Below, in pieces: positions 40,885 to 49,621 of a stretch of 64,000 nt of DNA. The DNA is taken from the NCBI RefSeq assembly GCF_033807575.1, contig NC_084728.1:9499451-9563450 (forward strand). Reading direction: 5' to 3'. The DNA is from Cydia pomonella. Taxonomy: Eukaryota; Arthropoda; Insecta; Lepidoptera; Tortricidae. Within the stretch, counting starts at the first letter, position 1, and each line of letters begins with the position of its first letter. A program made the position numbers and the translations under genes. Below the pieces are notes generated by a model that made no database searches, had not been told where the DNA came from, and saw only the letters and a list, made by a program, of their open reading frames with translations.

Positions 40885-43066
40885 GGGCATTTCTCAGAGG
40901 TGGCGTTTTTACGTGTCCGGGGGCATAAACACGTGAATTTGTTGCCTATAAAATCTGAATTAAATCATGCACATCCATCAGCATCTGATACACCTGGACA
41001 ACTGGTAAAACATTCCATGTAGTATATATATTATAAGAAAATAAATGTTAAGTGCTAAAATTGACGAACAGTGGGTATGTCCCGCACCCAGATTTGTTGA
41101 AACAAAAAATCATAACTTAAGACTGGAATTTTATTTTAATTTTTAAAGATGGTTCACGTATTCTACATAAGCCTATCATTTATATTATTAGACTCAAAAT
41201 AATTTACGTATTAATATTACAGAATAAATCCAATTATTCGACTTGTCCCGCGGCAACACGTGATTTCACTGGAATTTATAAACCTTGTCGGTATTTCACA
41301 AAGGAATATACCAGGAACGCCACGCCGCGTGCGCAGGTAGCTTCAGTCGCGCCACGTTTACCGGCGAGAGCGGACGTCGGCTCCCGGTCTGCAAGCGGAT
41401 TTCGTAAAGGTGTGTTTGGCATTCGGTGGGTTTGGTTACGTGATTTTTTGAATTCGGTGAAGCCATTAATTGTTTAAGTGCTTATGCTTTTTTCAGTTAA
41501 ATAGTGCGTAAGCCACCCTCAGAGGTATGTGATTTGGACATTAGAAACTCTTTTACATACTATGATTATGTTTTCTCTAATTATTAAAAAGCGATTAAAA
41601 TTGAATTCAGTGGGCGTGATTACCGTGGATTCGGTGGGTTTTTTAACCACCGAAATCAAAAAATAGTCCACCGTTGTCAATCTTTACTATATTGTTCGTT
41701 ATTTTTGTACTTTACATACAATGATAATATAAATTATATACGTTAACATGTTCTTATTATATATGGCCAAATAAATATATAATTTCGATTGTTAAGCTGG
41801 TGCCATATTTATTGGTTTTTATTTACAGTACAATCTGCAATCTTATATGAACATGCATACAAAAAGCAGTTACTTTAATAGTATAAGTGTAAAGGAAAAT
41901 TACAGCTTCTGGAAAGATATACCTGACTTGGAAAACCTGATAACTCCATCTTTAGCACAGCATGACATTTCACTTCCTACATTTGATTTAGATAATGTCA
42001 TTAAATCAGACGATTATTTAAGTATATTTGATTAATAGCAGATCTCAATAACACATTGATCTCAAATATGTTGATTTATTTTTAAGAAATATTTTTATGT
42101 GTATATGTTAAGTGTTATTAGACGGGAAATGTCGCCTTTTGATAATGTTTATGTAGCTAAATGCAAAACTAAAATGTTAACGTCTCTTAAAAAATAATTA
42201 AAATCTTAATGAAAAAAGACTGTCAATGAAACTGATAATTTCCTACCATTTATTATTTTAATTTAAAAATAGTCAATGACAAAAGAGTATTTTGTTTAAG
42301 ATAACTTTAGAATTTAATGAGTATTGTGATATTTGTGAAGTGTCTGCACATTGTCAGAGAAACCGACTGAATATTATATTAATAGAAATATAGACATTAC
42401 ATAGTTAAAATTAAGTTTTTTCTTTTCAATTTTATGTTAAAGGTTAAAGCATAACTGTTATTTTCTTCCTAAGATTTTTTTTTATTTTGTTGTTGATTGT
42501 CAAGTGTTTGCTTGCGAGCAGGCCAATTTTGCCTTGCTTTTTAAAGATCTTATTAGTTTATTTTTTGAGATTTAAACTTTAATTTGTTATTGATTTTAAC
42601 TGCTTATTTAAAAAAATGATTCTTTTACCGTTCTATCTTGATTTTGATTTGCTTTTAGTTTTTAAAGCCATTTACTTTTATAATCATAAATCCATAGTTT
42701 GTAGCAGAGCATAACTTATTTTTATGATGAATCACAATAATAACATAATTATATCTTCATTATGATGTCTTTAAATTGATAATAAAACTATTTTAGTGCT
42801 AAAATAATATTGTTTTATTACATTCTTGGTAAGTTTTGAATTCAGTGGCACCCTTTTTATTAATATTGATTTCGGTGAGTGATTTGATTTCAGTGTTTTG
42901 GAAAACTCAAATATCTCGCGAACCTTTACGTCTATAAGGAGGCCTTCTCTACCAATATTTTTTAAATTTAAGCTTTATTGTTAATTTTAACATCACATGT
43001 CTATAAAGTAAAAAAAAATAATCGGCACCGAAGTCAGGCACCGAACGTCACCTCTGAGAAATGCCC
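40885..43066. mobile_element. 2.2-kb TIR element, TSD ACAT, TTCGGTG iterations
   Basis: GGGCATTTCTCAGAGGTGGC at the left is inverted at the right as GTCACCTCTGAGAAATGCCC. ACAT flanks both ends (40881-40884, 43067-43070). TTCGGTG or close variants recur at ~41422, 41453, 41631, 41646 (inverted), 42871, 43025 and 43040 (inverted). A GC-rich patch (41325-41400) may be a promoter or first exon. One 3' exon survives. The superfamily is unassigned; 4-bp duplications occur in Sola and Chapaev-type elements. Confidence 0.7.
41829..42035 (+). pseudogene. Orphan 3' terminal exon inside the TTCGGTG element
   Basis: A 3' splice site (TTTTTATTTACAG, ending 41828) precedes a frame reading YNLQSYMNMHTKSSYFNSIS, KENYSFWKDIPDLENLITPS, DLDNVIKSDDYLSIFD and a stop at 42033-42035. 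A long AT-rich 3' UTR and AATAAAAC near 42781 follow. The acidic, aromatic-rich C-terminus (FDLDNVIKSDDYLSIFD) resembles an activation or protein-binding tail. No domain recognised. Upstream exons were not found. Could be the end of a transposase gene whose middle was deleted, or a captured exon. Confidence 0.4.
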
Positions 43067-43070
43067 ACAT

Positions 43071-43419
43071 AGTTGTTATACAATTTATGTTTCAATACTG
43101 TGTAAGGAATCGAATGGTATCAAACAAACAATCATGCAAATATGGTTACAAACTCTTTTCTTAATTCTAGAGGTAGACCTACAGTTTTCAGTATAAATTT
43201 ATATTTATAGCTAAACACGATAAAGTACGAGAAGATAATGTTTCTTTAATCTCAATTACGTACAAACATACACACGGATTGATCGATTTCTTGAAAAATA
43301 ACTTGAAAAACCTCTTTAAATATTCGTCCCACACTTCACACGTACGCGATTTTTGATTTTATTATCCTACAGTTTTTGCCTCAACGGATGCATGGCGCCT
43401 ATTTGGTACTAAACTAACA
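43071..43419. other. No recognised feature
   Basis: AT-rich spacer. Confidence 0.35.
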
Positions 43420-43510
43420 TATTTTAGGGTTCCGTAATGACGAAGGAAACTAAGCGTCTGCTGTCCGTCTCTCTGTCAGTTTATCCGTGTGTCTGTCGCA
43501 GGACTGTTTA
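43420..43510 (+). repeat. GGGTTCCGTA-family repeat, 5' fragment
   Basis: TTTTAGGGTTCCGTAATGAC followed by a degenerated GTCCGTCTCTCTGTC stretch. Confidence 0.5.
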
Positions 43511-43571
43511 CAATGGACACAAAAAAATTACAAAAAATATATGAAATTTAAAATTAGTAGGTACTATTCAA

Positions 43572-43913
43572 TGGCTGTTCTACACGATGGGCCATCATAC
43601 TGGCCCACTAAGATGGGCCAGCGTGTAGAGAGGGTAGTGACTGGGTAGTGGTGTCGGATGGCTTATGGCGCGGCGGTATGGCGATGGGGTGGTTATGGTT
43701 TTTCGTCCGCACATCAAAGGTAGTGGGCCAGCGATGGTGCGTACGCACGCGTGCGTGCGTACGCGTATACGTGGCCAATTCCATAGTGCGTGCTCTCAAC
43801 CATCGCATGGCTAATATCTCGCTGGTCCAGCGATGAGCCATCGTGTAGAGGAGCCATAACCATCGCATGGCCATCTCGCTGGTCCAGCGCTGGGCCATCG
43901 TGTAGAGGAGCCA
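43572..43913. mobile_element. 342-bp MITE, second copy of the TGGCTCCT family
   Basis: Same ends as 173-462 (TGGCTGTTCTACACGATGGG / GTGTAGAGGAGCCA), with a (GTGCGTAC)-like palindromic patch near 43738-43760 and tandem right-end blocks. A 178-codon minus-strand frame (43608-44144) crosses it by chance and I do not call it. Confidence 0.65.
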
Positions 43914-44205
43914 TAATAGGTGAGACCGTAGGATCTCGACCTCGAAAGGATGGGTGAAGATCGAGCAGTCAAAAGAGCAGACTTGGGTCGAGCAACTGGA
44001 CGCCGTCCTGTTGGTCATCCTAAATATCGTTGGGGGGATAGAGTGGAGGTAGACCTCCGTGAGCTCGGTGTCGGTGAAAGCTGGCGTGAATTCGCTCAGG
44101 ATCGAGCAAAATGGCGAACTGATATGTTTGAGGCCAAGACTCATTTTGGGTCATCGCGCCAGCCAAGGTACTATTTAAACGATAAGCAGAAAGATATGTG
44201 CTAAT
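43914..44205 (+). pseudogene. LINE ORF2 C-terminal fragment (GRRPVGHPKYRWGD)
   Basis: The frame to the stop at 44202-44204 reads ADLGRATGRRPVGHPKYRWG, DRVEVDLRELGVGESWREFA, QDRAKWRTDMFEAKTHFGSS. The R-P-x-G-x-P-x-x-R-W followed by W-x-x-x-A-x-D-R-x-x-W pattern is the well-known tail of insect endonuclease-RT LINE proteins (RTE/Jockey-related). 5'-truncated right at the MITE edge. Confidence 0.7.
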
Positions 44206-44560
44206 CTAACCTAACCTAAAAACTAATTGCACAGCGAAACATGTCCCTGTAAATAGTTTAAGGAAATAATGGGTTATGTTATTTATGGAAGTCGCCTCTA
44301 TGGAATCCTCTAAGCGCAAGTCTCACTCACAGTTGGCTGTATTTTACAGAAAAGTTTTAAAAAACTGCATATGCATAGGGGATGTCGTAAATTTAATATT
44401 TTAGGATGACAAAAACTAAGTTTTATTTTTGATGTATTACAAGTGGCGCCACTTGGTAGCACTTTTTTTAACAACAAACTATGCAGGGAGAGCTCGAGGG
44501 TGATATAATTCCAGTTCAGATAGGTAAATTTTTTTCGTTGTCTTTATTTAAACCACTCTG
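44206..44560. other. No recognised gene
   Basis: Mixed AT-rich sequence. Confidence 0.35.
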
Positions 44561-44574
44561 TCACGTAATAAAAT

Positions 44575-44700
44575 TATAGAAACGGGAATTAATCGCGTAT
44601 TAAGTTTTAAATTTACCTCCGACGTTTCGAGGACGGCGTTGTCCCCGTGGTCTCGGAGAAGACTGGCTAAAGTTGTCATCAATAGAAGATATTAACCTCG
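44575..44700 (-). ncRNA. Repeat with hammerhead-like fold
   Basis: Minus strand: CTCCGA (44653-44658) pairs with TCGGAG (44617-44622). Between them a stem GGGGAC/GTCCTC is followed directly by GAAAC (44624-44628) and then GTC. The GAAAC-GUC and stem I geometry match a minimal Penelope-type hammerhead, but the CUGANGA box is not recognisable. The surrounding AATACGCGATTAATTCCCG stretch recurs near 22630-22650, so it is a dispersed repeat. Confidence 0.3.
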
Positions 44701-44738
44701 CGAGTTGAAAATTTTCTAGAACTTTTCCAACATTTAAT

Positions 44739-44871
44739 GGTACATTACGATACAAGTGCGAAAAATAGGAAATTCGCAACGACTGGGGATAAATATAAAC
44801 ACGACCGTGTTTTAAATCGACACATCTAGTTGCGAATTACCTATTCGCACATGTATCGTACAATGTTTTAC
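44739..44871. mobile_element. 133-bp hairpin MITE
   Basis: GGTACATTACGATACAAGTG at the left mirrors the right arm, CACATGTATCGTACAATG; the inner GGAAATTCGCAAC / GTTGCGAATTACC also pairs. Confidence 0.6.
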
Positions 44872-45082
44872 AGTACATATGGCCCCTTAAGTTAGTTACA
44901 TAGTTACGTAATGTGCTAATTATTGCACTAGTGCGGTAAAGTAGCACCATTTGTACTGTAAAAGTAAGTAACTTGTATCGCTCTGTAGCGATAAGGCCGC
45001 CTGTTGTTTACCTCTATCTTCATGTATTATATGTGTTTCCATGTACATTTTTTCAGAGGTTGTGCAATAAAGAGGAGTTGTA

Positions 45083-45262
45083 GGGCATGTATTCGTGTGA
45101 TGAGCATGGATATTTGTTCCTGAGTCATGAGTGTTTTCTATGTATTTAAGTATTTATAAATATTTATATATTATATATATCGTTGTCTAAGTACCCTCAA
45201 CACAAGCCTTATTGAGCTTACTGTGGGACTTAGTCGATTTGTGTAATAATGTCCTATAATAT
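45083..45262 (+). mobile_element. tRNA-derived SINE (second family), 5'-truncated
   Basis: Body only: GTGTGATGAGCATGGATATT, GTGTTTTCTATGTATTTAAG, then CTCAACACAAGCCTTATTG and a TATTTATTTATTT end. Confidence 0.65.
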
Positions 45263-45686
45263 TTATTTATTTATTTATTTATTTGATTTATCAGCAAGTA
45301 ATGCTCATAAAAATAAACATTACCAATTAAGTTAACACACAATATTCTAGGTTAATTACTAGTACATACTAGCCAATACCTTATTATTTAAAAACCATCA
45401 AAAACCATCTTCGATCATCATACACTATCTTAATTAAAATCTTTTAATAACACCAAGGTCGAACATAAATTACAAACAACAACGTATATTTAAAAATACT
45501 ACTATAATATAAACAAGAATAACATCTGTACATCTTCAACCTTAATTCAATGGAATAAAGTGCATATCTGTTAACATATTTTTGAAAGAAACAGCACAGA
45601 ACATATGCGTCATAATATGTATACATGTTCAACCTTAACACAATGGAATAACGTTCTAATTTGTAGACTTATTTTTGAAATAAGCA
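45263..45686. other. AT-rich; possible LINE tail
   Basis: An imperfect ~120-bp duplication is visible: TAATATAAACAAGAATAACA to ...TTCAATGGAATAA (45506-45557) resembles 45614-45651 (TAATATGTATACATGTTCAA to ...AATGGAATAA). No gene. Confidence 0.35.
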
Positions 45687-45805
45687 GGGCCTACCGCGAA
45701 CACCGATGGTCAAACATTGCTGGCATCTTTCTCTTTTACTCCAATTAAGGCGTAATTCGAGTGACAGAGAAAGATGCCCGCAACTTCGTCATTCGCGGTA
45801 GGCCC
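45687..45805. mobile_element. 119-bp hairpin MITE (GGGCCTACCGCGAA family)
   Basis: GGGCCTACCGCGAA at the left, TTCGCGGTAGGCCC at the right. The interior (GGCATCTTTCTC / GAGAAAGATGCC) also pairs. A relative of 15662-15769 with a diverged centre. Confidence 0.7.
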
Positions 45806-46002
45806 TCAATATAGAATGTATGGCGGTTACGACATTTTGGAATGAGGAGAGATTCTGCAGTGTGTGGTGAAAAAATCATGTTGGCATTCTTTATCGCTAA
45901 AATGATCTTTTTGGGTGTAAGAATTAAGCTGAAGCGATTTTTCAAGGATAGTTAACATCAATAGGTTTATAGGCCAATTTGACCGTTCACAGACATAAAT
46001 AC
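45806..46002. other. No recognised feature
   Basis: AT-rich spacer. Confidence 0.35.
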
Positions 46003-46063
46003 CTAAATAAATAAATAAAATATTATAGGACATATTTATGAATACACGAATTGTCTAAGCCCT

Positions 46064-46870
46064 TTTTTTTTTTTTTTTTTCTAGGGGGGAAAATGCATTC
46101 CGCATACCACCCGGGTGCGGGGGGTGACCCGAGTGGTTATGTGGGACTCCCGTCTAGGCTAATGAGGCCCACGGTATACCCACTAAAAACCCCCCATATG
46201 CCACCTCGCCGCCTTATTGGTGGGGTTACAGGAACGCTTGCGCACTCATCCGCGACCCCACCGGCGGCAGCCGCCCGCGAGCGGCTCCTTCGCAAATGCC
46301 CGAAGGCCCTTCACGCGAGGCGCGCCAGATGGTTCGACGCGCCTTCCTCCTCGGCCTCCGTCCTGCAGTGTAGCGGACCCCCCCCGAGCCCGCCACAAGG
46401 AGGCCACGGGCGCCAGAAAACTTCCCAGCGCCCGGCGGCAGATGAGGTCCATGGTTCTGCCGCAAACCACAACTCGGCTGCAGAGGACAGGGAGAACGGC
46501 ACACCGTAACACCGACACTCCTCTTCCTCTGCAGCCCCACCAACGCCGCTACAGCGGAACGGCCCCGCCAAGGTCGCAGGGGATAGGGAGAGTGGCGCAT
46601 CGTGATACCATCACGCCTCTTCCCCTGCGATCCCACCTCGGCCGTCGAGGATAGGGAGAACGGCTCACCGCAATACCGACACTCCTCTTCCTCGACGGTC
46701 CATCTCCAACGCGTCACAAGCGGGCTTACCAAGCCCACTTGGAGCGTCCTCCTCGGGCCAGCCCGCACCTCAAACAGGCCGGCCCTGGTTGCCTCTTCGC
46801 TTCACCGTGGGAGACCAAGCCACGGCTACTAAGCCCCTCCACCACGACAAGGTGGGCAACCCTCGGGGGG
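46064..46870 (-). mobile_element. ~0.8-kb structured retroposon, 14-bp TSD
   Basis: ATTGTCTAAGCCCT at 46050-46063 and 46871-46884 is an exact duplication. The insert starts with a ~17-T run (poly(A) of a minus-strand transcript) and is otherwise GC-rich. Its 5' end on the minus strand (GGGTTGCCCACCTTGTCGTG, GTGGAGGGGCTTAG) looks like a genuine element start, so this may be a complete non-autonomous element. Its 3' end is related to 17994-18559. Multiple overlapping frames on both strands have no domains. Three hairpin modules occupy 46478-46698. Confidence 0.82.
46478..46698 (-). ncRNA. Three 57-nt hairpin modules with compensatory stems
   Basis: Modules at 46478-46534, 46574-46630 and 46642-46698 are each exactly 57 nt: 10-nt arm, 37-nt interior, 10-nt arm. 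The arms are CTGCAGAGGA/TCCTCTGCAG, TCGCAGGGGA/TCCCCTGCGA and CCGTCGAGGA/TCCTCGACGG: perfectly complementary within each module but different between modules. The interiors are related (GGGAGAACGGC, ATACCGACACTCCTCT in two; more diverged in the middle one). Module offsets (96 and 68 nt) put them in different reading frames, so the conservation is not protein-driven. Transcription would be from the minus strand. Confidence 0.7.
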
Positions 46871-46935
46871 ATTGTCTAAGCCCTACCTTAAGCTCAAGAT
46901 GGCTTGTGTTGAGGGTACTCTGATAATGATATATA

Positions 46936-47120
46936 TAATATACAACTTGTCTCTAACTCTCTACTCTCTGGACATTCATCGAGATTCCGAGTTGAGTTCC
47001 TTCTCAGGAATCTTCTAATACGGTAAATTATTTGACTAGATGAACATAAATTAATTCAAATGAATCTGCAATGAATAGGAGTATACTGTATTAGTCGTTC
47101 ACAATAACGATAAGATTAAA
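46936..47120. other. No recognised feature
   Basis: Mixed sequence after the SINE. Confidence 0.35.
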
Positions 47121-47400
47121 GAGACACTAGATAGATAGATAGATAAAATCTTTATTCAACCACAACTTACATGCTTTGTGACACAAACAAATAACAAGAG
47201 AAAAACAAAATTGACAAGAGACACAGAAAAAGTAACATACAATTTGACAATAATATCAATAACATTGTATTACGTGTCTTATTTTTAGATATATTAGTAG
47301 AGGATCAAGTGTTGTGGTAAAGAACAGGCGCTGACTAAGCATAAATGCTGCGGAGACCACAGCGCTGATCTTCCGTCAGAACCTTAAAACCTACACTAAT
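47121..47400 (-). repeat. LINE 3' end with (AGAT)n
   Basis: (AGAT)4-5 at 47130-47145 followed by AAAATCTTTATTCAACCACA, then AT-rich 3' UTR-like sequence and ACAGCGCTGATCTTCCG, shared (antisense) with 22260-22280. The minus-strand reading is the sense of the tail. Confidence 0.5.
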
Positions 47401-47589
47401 AAACGACCAACCTACACTAGTAACATGACATACTCTTTGATTAACGTGTATCTGCATACAGGCTGTTCCGAAGTATTCAAACGTAAATCATTAATTTCTC
47501 CGTTAATACTGTGGCGTTTGGAATGAGACTTTCTACATAGGTTAGAAATACCCTAATCGCCACGTCCTATTCATCTATACCCAGAGGGT

Positions 47590-47765
47590 AGAGAGACGTT
47601 GTATAAATACTTAAATATATAGAAAACATCCATGACTCGGGAACAAATATCCGTGCTCATCAGTCATCATACAAATAATGCCCTTATCAGGATTTGAACC
47701 CGGGCAGGACCATCGACTTCATAGGCAGGGTCACCCTGCCCACTCCATTAGGGCAGACAGATCGT
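47590..47765 (-). mobile_element. tRNA-derived SINE (second family)
   Basis: Antisense copy including the B-box complement GGATTTGAACCCGGG and AGGACCATCGACTTCATAGG. 3' part includes ATGACTCGGGAACAAATATC. Confidence 0.65.
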
Positions 47766-48115
47766 AAACGATTGTCACTTGGCTAGCTCACCTTATCATA
47801 TGCTCCTAAGTCCCACTGTCCTTTTAAAAGGACAAATTCAAATCTAATTTGGAACTCAAATGGAGGAAAAGAAGATTAGGTACAAAATTGCAAAAAATAC
47901 TCTGGAACTCAAGAAGGTTATAACTTGTACCACACGAATCTTTCGAGAGATATTCATGTAGCAACATATTAATGAGTGGAACCTTTCGTTTAGTCGGACA
48001 AGCGTAAATAATACGACACACGGACATACAGACAAATGTGAGATCAATCTGACGTGGCATTTAGTCCTGAAATCAGCAGTTATTTTCATAAATAATCTGA
48101 CCATTTCTTAATATT
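47766..48115. other. No recognised gene
   Basis: Two overlapping minus-strand frames (78 and 82 codons) have no motifs. Confidence 0.35.
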
Positions 48116-48300
48116 AACTCATAGTGTTGTGTTCCTGCCGGTGAGTAAGGTTGCCAGAGCTCAACGAGGGGTGGGAGGGGGTTAGGGTCGGCAACGCGCA
48201 TGTAACTCCTCTGGAGTTGCAGGCGTACATAGGCTACGGATACTGCTTACCATCAGGCGGGCCGTATGCTTGTTTGCCACCGACGTAGTATTAAAAAAAT
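48116..48300 (+). repeat. GACGTAGTAT retroposon, 5'-truncated
   Basis: CTCATAGTGTTGTGTTCCTG to GCCACCGACGTAGTAT plus an A-rich AATAAATAATAAT tail. Confidence 0.7.
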
Positions 48301-48312
48301 AAATAATAATAA

Positions 48313-48379
48313 TGGCTCCTCTACACGATGGGCCATCATACTGGCCCACTAAGATGGGCCAGCGTGTAGAGAGGGTAGT
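48313..48379 (+). repeat. TGGCTCCT MITE, left-end fragment
   Basis: Left ~67 bp of the family (TGGCTCCTCTACACGATGGG to GTAGAGAGGGTAG), preceded by TAA. Confidence 0.65.
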
Positions 48380-48526
48380 TTCCGACATCGTATAAGAAAA
48401 TGTTTTGGATTCTAAAAAGTATTAAGTTACATTAAAATATAATATAACAAAAGCCATTATACAATATGTTTTTATACCAGTTACAAATTAATTACGGTTT
48501 ACATTAAATCATAATAATATAAATAA
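48380..48526. other. AT-rich spacer
   Basis: Nothing recognised. Confidence 0.35.
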
Positions 48527-48720
48527 TAATAGCTTGGGCCCTGCCCCGCTGCTGGTGGCCCCCCAGGTTAGATTTTTTATAATGTGTTTATATGTACCTA
48601 TTTTGTATTGTTTTGTATAAGTGTTTTTATATTTTACTTTTATATTCATATTATAAATAACCTAACCCAACATTGTAAATGAATAAAATAATAAATAATA
48701 ATAATAATATTCAGTAATTA
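48527..48720 (+). mobile_element. R4/Dong-like LINE, 3' UTR-only copy
   Basis: AGCTTGGGCCCTGCCCCGCT onward matches the 3' UTR of the 49622-51655 element, ending in an AATAAATAATAATAATAAT tail. A 5'-truncated copy. Confidence 0.7.
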
Positions 48721-49110
48721 CCTAGACTTGCCTCACGAGATAACCACCATGTGGGATGTTGATTCGACGATCATTGTCCCAATCCCAATAGTCGTTTCAG
48801 CGAACGGTCGCATAGCGAAGAGTCTCGACCAGCACCTTGAGAGACTCTCGCTAGGTGGTTGGATCAAGGGTCAGAAGCAGAAGGCGGTGATCTTGGACAC
48901 GGCGCGGATAGTGGGGCGGTTCCTCTCTCTGCGGCCCTGACCACCGGCAGCTTGGACCTTGCTGGCAGCACACTAGGTTAGGTTTTTTATAATATGTTTA
49001 TATGTTTTTGTATTGTTTTTGTACGTGTTTTTGTATTTTACTTTTATATTCATGTTGTAAAAAGCCTAACATAAGAAGAATAATAAATAAAGGAAATAAT
49101 AGTATTATAA
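48721..49110 (+). pseudogene. R4/Dong-like LINE, last ~70 codons plus 3' UTR
   Basis: The frame 48728-48940 reads HEITTMWDVDSTIIVPIPIV, VSANGRIAKSLDQHLERLSL, WIKGQKQKAVILDTARIVGR, FLSLRP and a stop. This is the exact C-terminus of the 619-codon copy at 49796-51655, with a 2-codon IP insertion and substitutions. Its 3' UTR follows. It abuts the TAA-rich tail of the preceding copy, head to tail. Confidence 0.8.
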
Positions 49111-49262
49111 GAAGAAATTATCTCTATTACGTCTTATTTCTCTATGGCTAAACTAACTGCCCTTTGATTATGTGGTCGTATCAAAAATACACGCTGTATT
49201 AAACATTACACACCCAAAAGAATTCACACATCTGATGCTGACTCGAAATCTGACACCGCGTG

Positions 49263-49581
49263 TTTTTTTTTTTTAATACTACGTCGGTGGCAAACAAGCA
49301 TACGGCCCGCCTGATGGTAAGCAGTATCCGTAGCCTATGTACGCCTGCATGCGCGTTGCCGACCCTAGCCCCCTCCCGCCCCTCGTTGAGCTCTGGCAAC
49401 CTTACTCACCGGCAGGAACACAACACTATGAGTAGGGTCTAGTGTTATTTGGCTGCGATTTTCTGTAAGGTGGAGGTACTTCCCCAGTTGGGCTCTGCTC
49501 TAGATCTGGAATGACATCCGCTGTGCTGTGCCCTACCACACAGAGCGAGATGACATTCACAATGCCCATACCTCTCTCGTG
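49263..49581 (-). mobile_element. GACGTAGTAT retroposon, near full-length, antisense
   Basis: T-run, then ACTACGTCGGTGGCAAAC through ATGCCCATACCTCTCTCG. Compared with other copies it lacks about 17 bp around the palindrome ACTCCAGAGGAGT (junction GCCTGCATGCGCG). Confidence 0.75.
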
Positions 49582-49621
49582 CGTGTGGTCGGATATTTGC
49601 CATGTGCATAAACACGTTATT

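Larger units (their letters stand above)
46003..46935 (-). mobile_element. tRNA-derived SINE (second family) split by a retroposon
   Basis: 46003-46062 and 46885-46935 together match the antisense 3' part of the 45083-45262 copy (TATTATAGGACATA and GGCTTGTGTTGAGGGTACT). They are separated by the insertion at 46064-46870. Confidence 0.6.

Noticed and set aside
43608..44144. 178-codon minus-strand ORF
   Set aside because: It spans a MITE and the antisense of a LINE C-terminal fragment, repeats MAQRWTSE-type peptides from the MITE palindromes, and has no domain.
46051..46832. Several 76-180 codon frames on both strands
   Set aside because: They are GC-rich shadow frames within a retroposon; the repeated peptide EEEECR comes from hairpin modules that lie in different frames.
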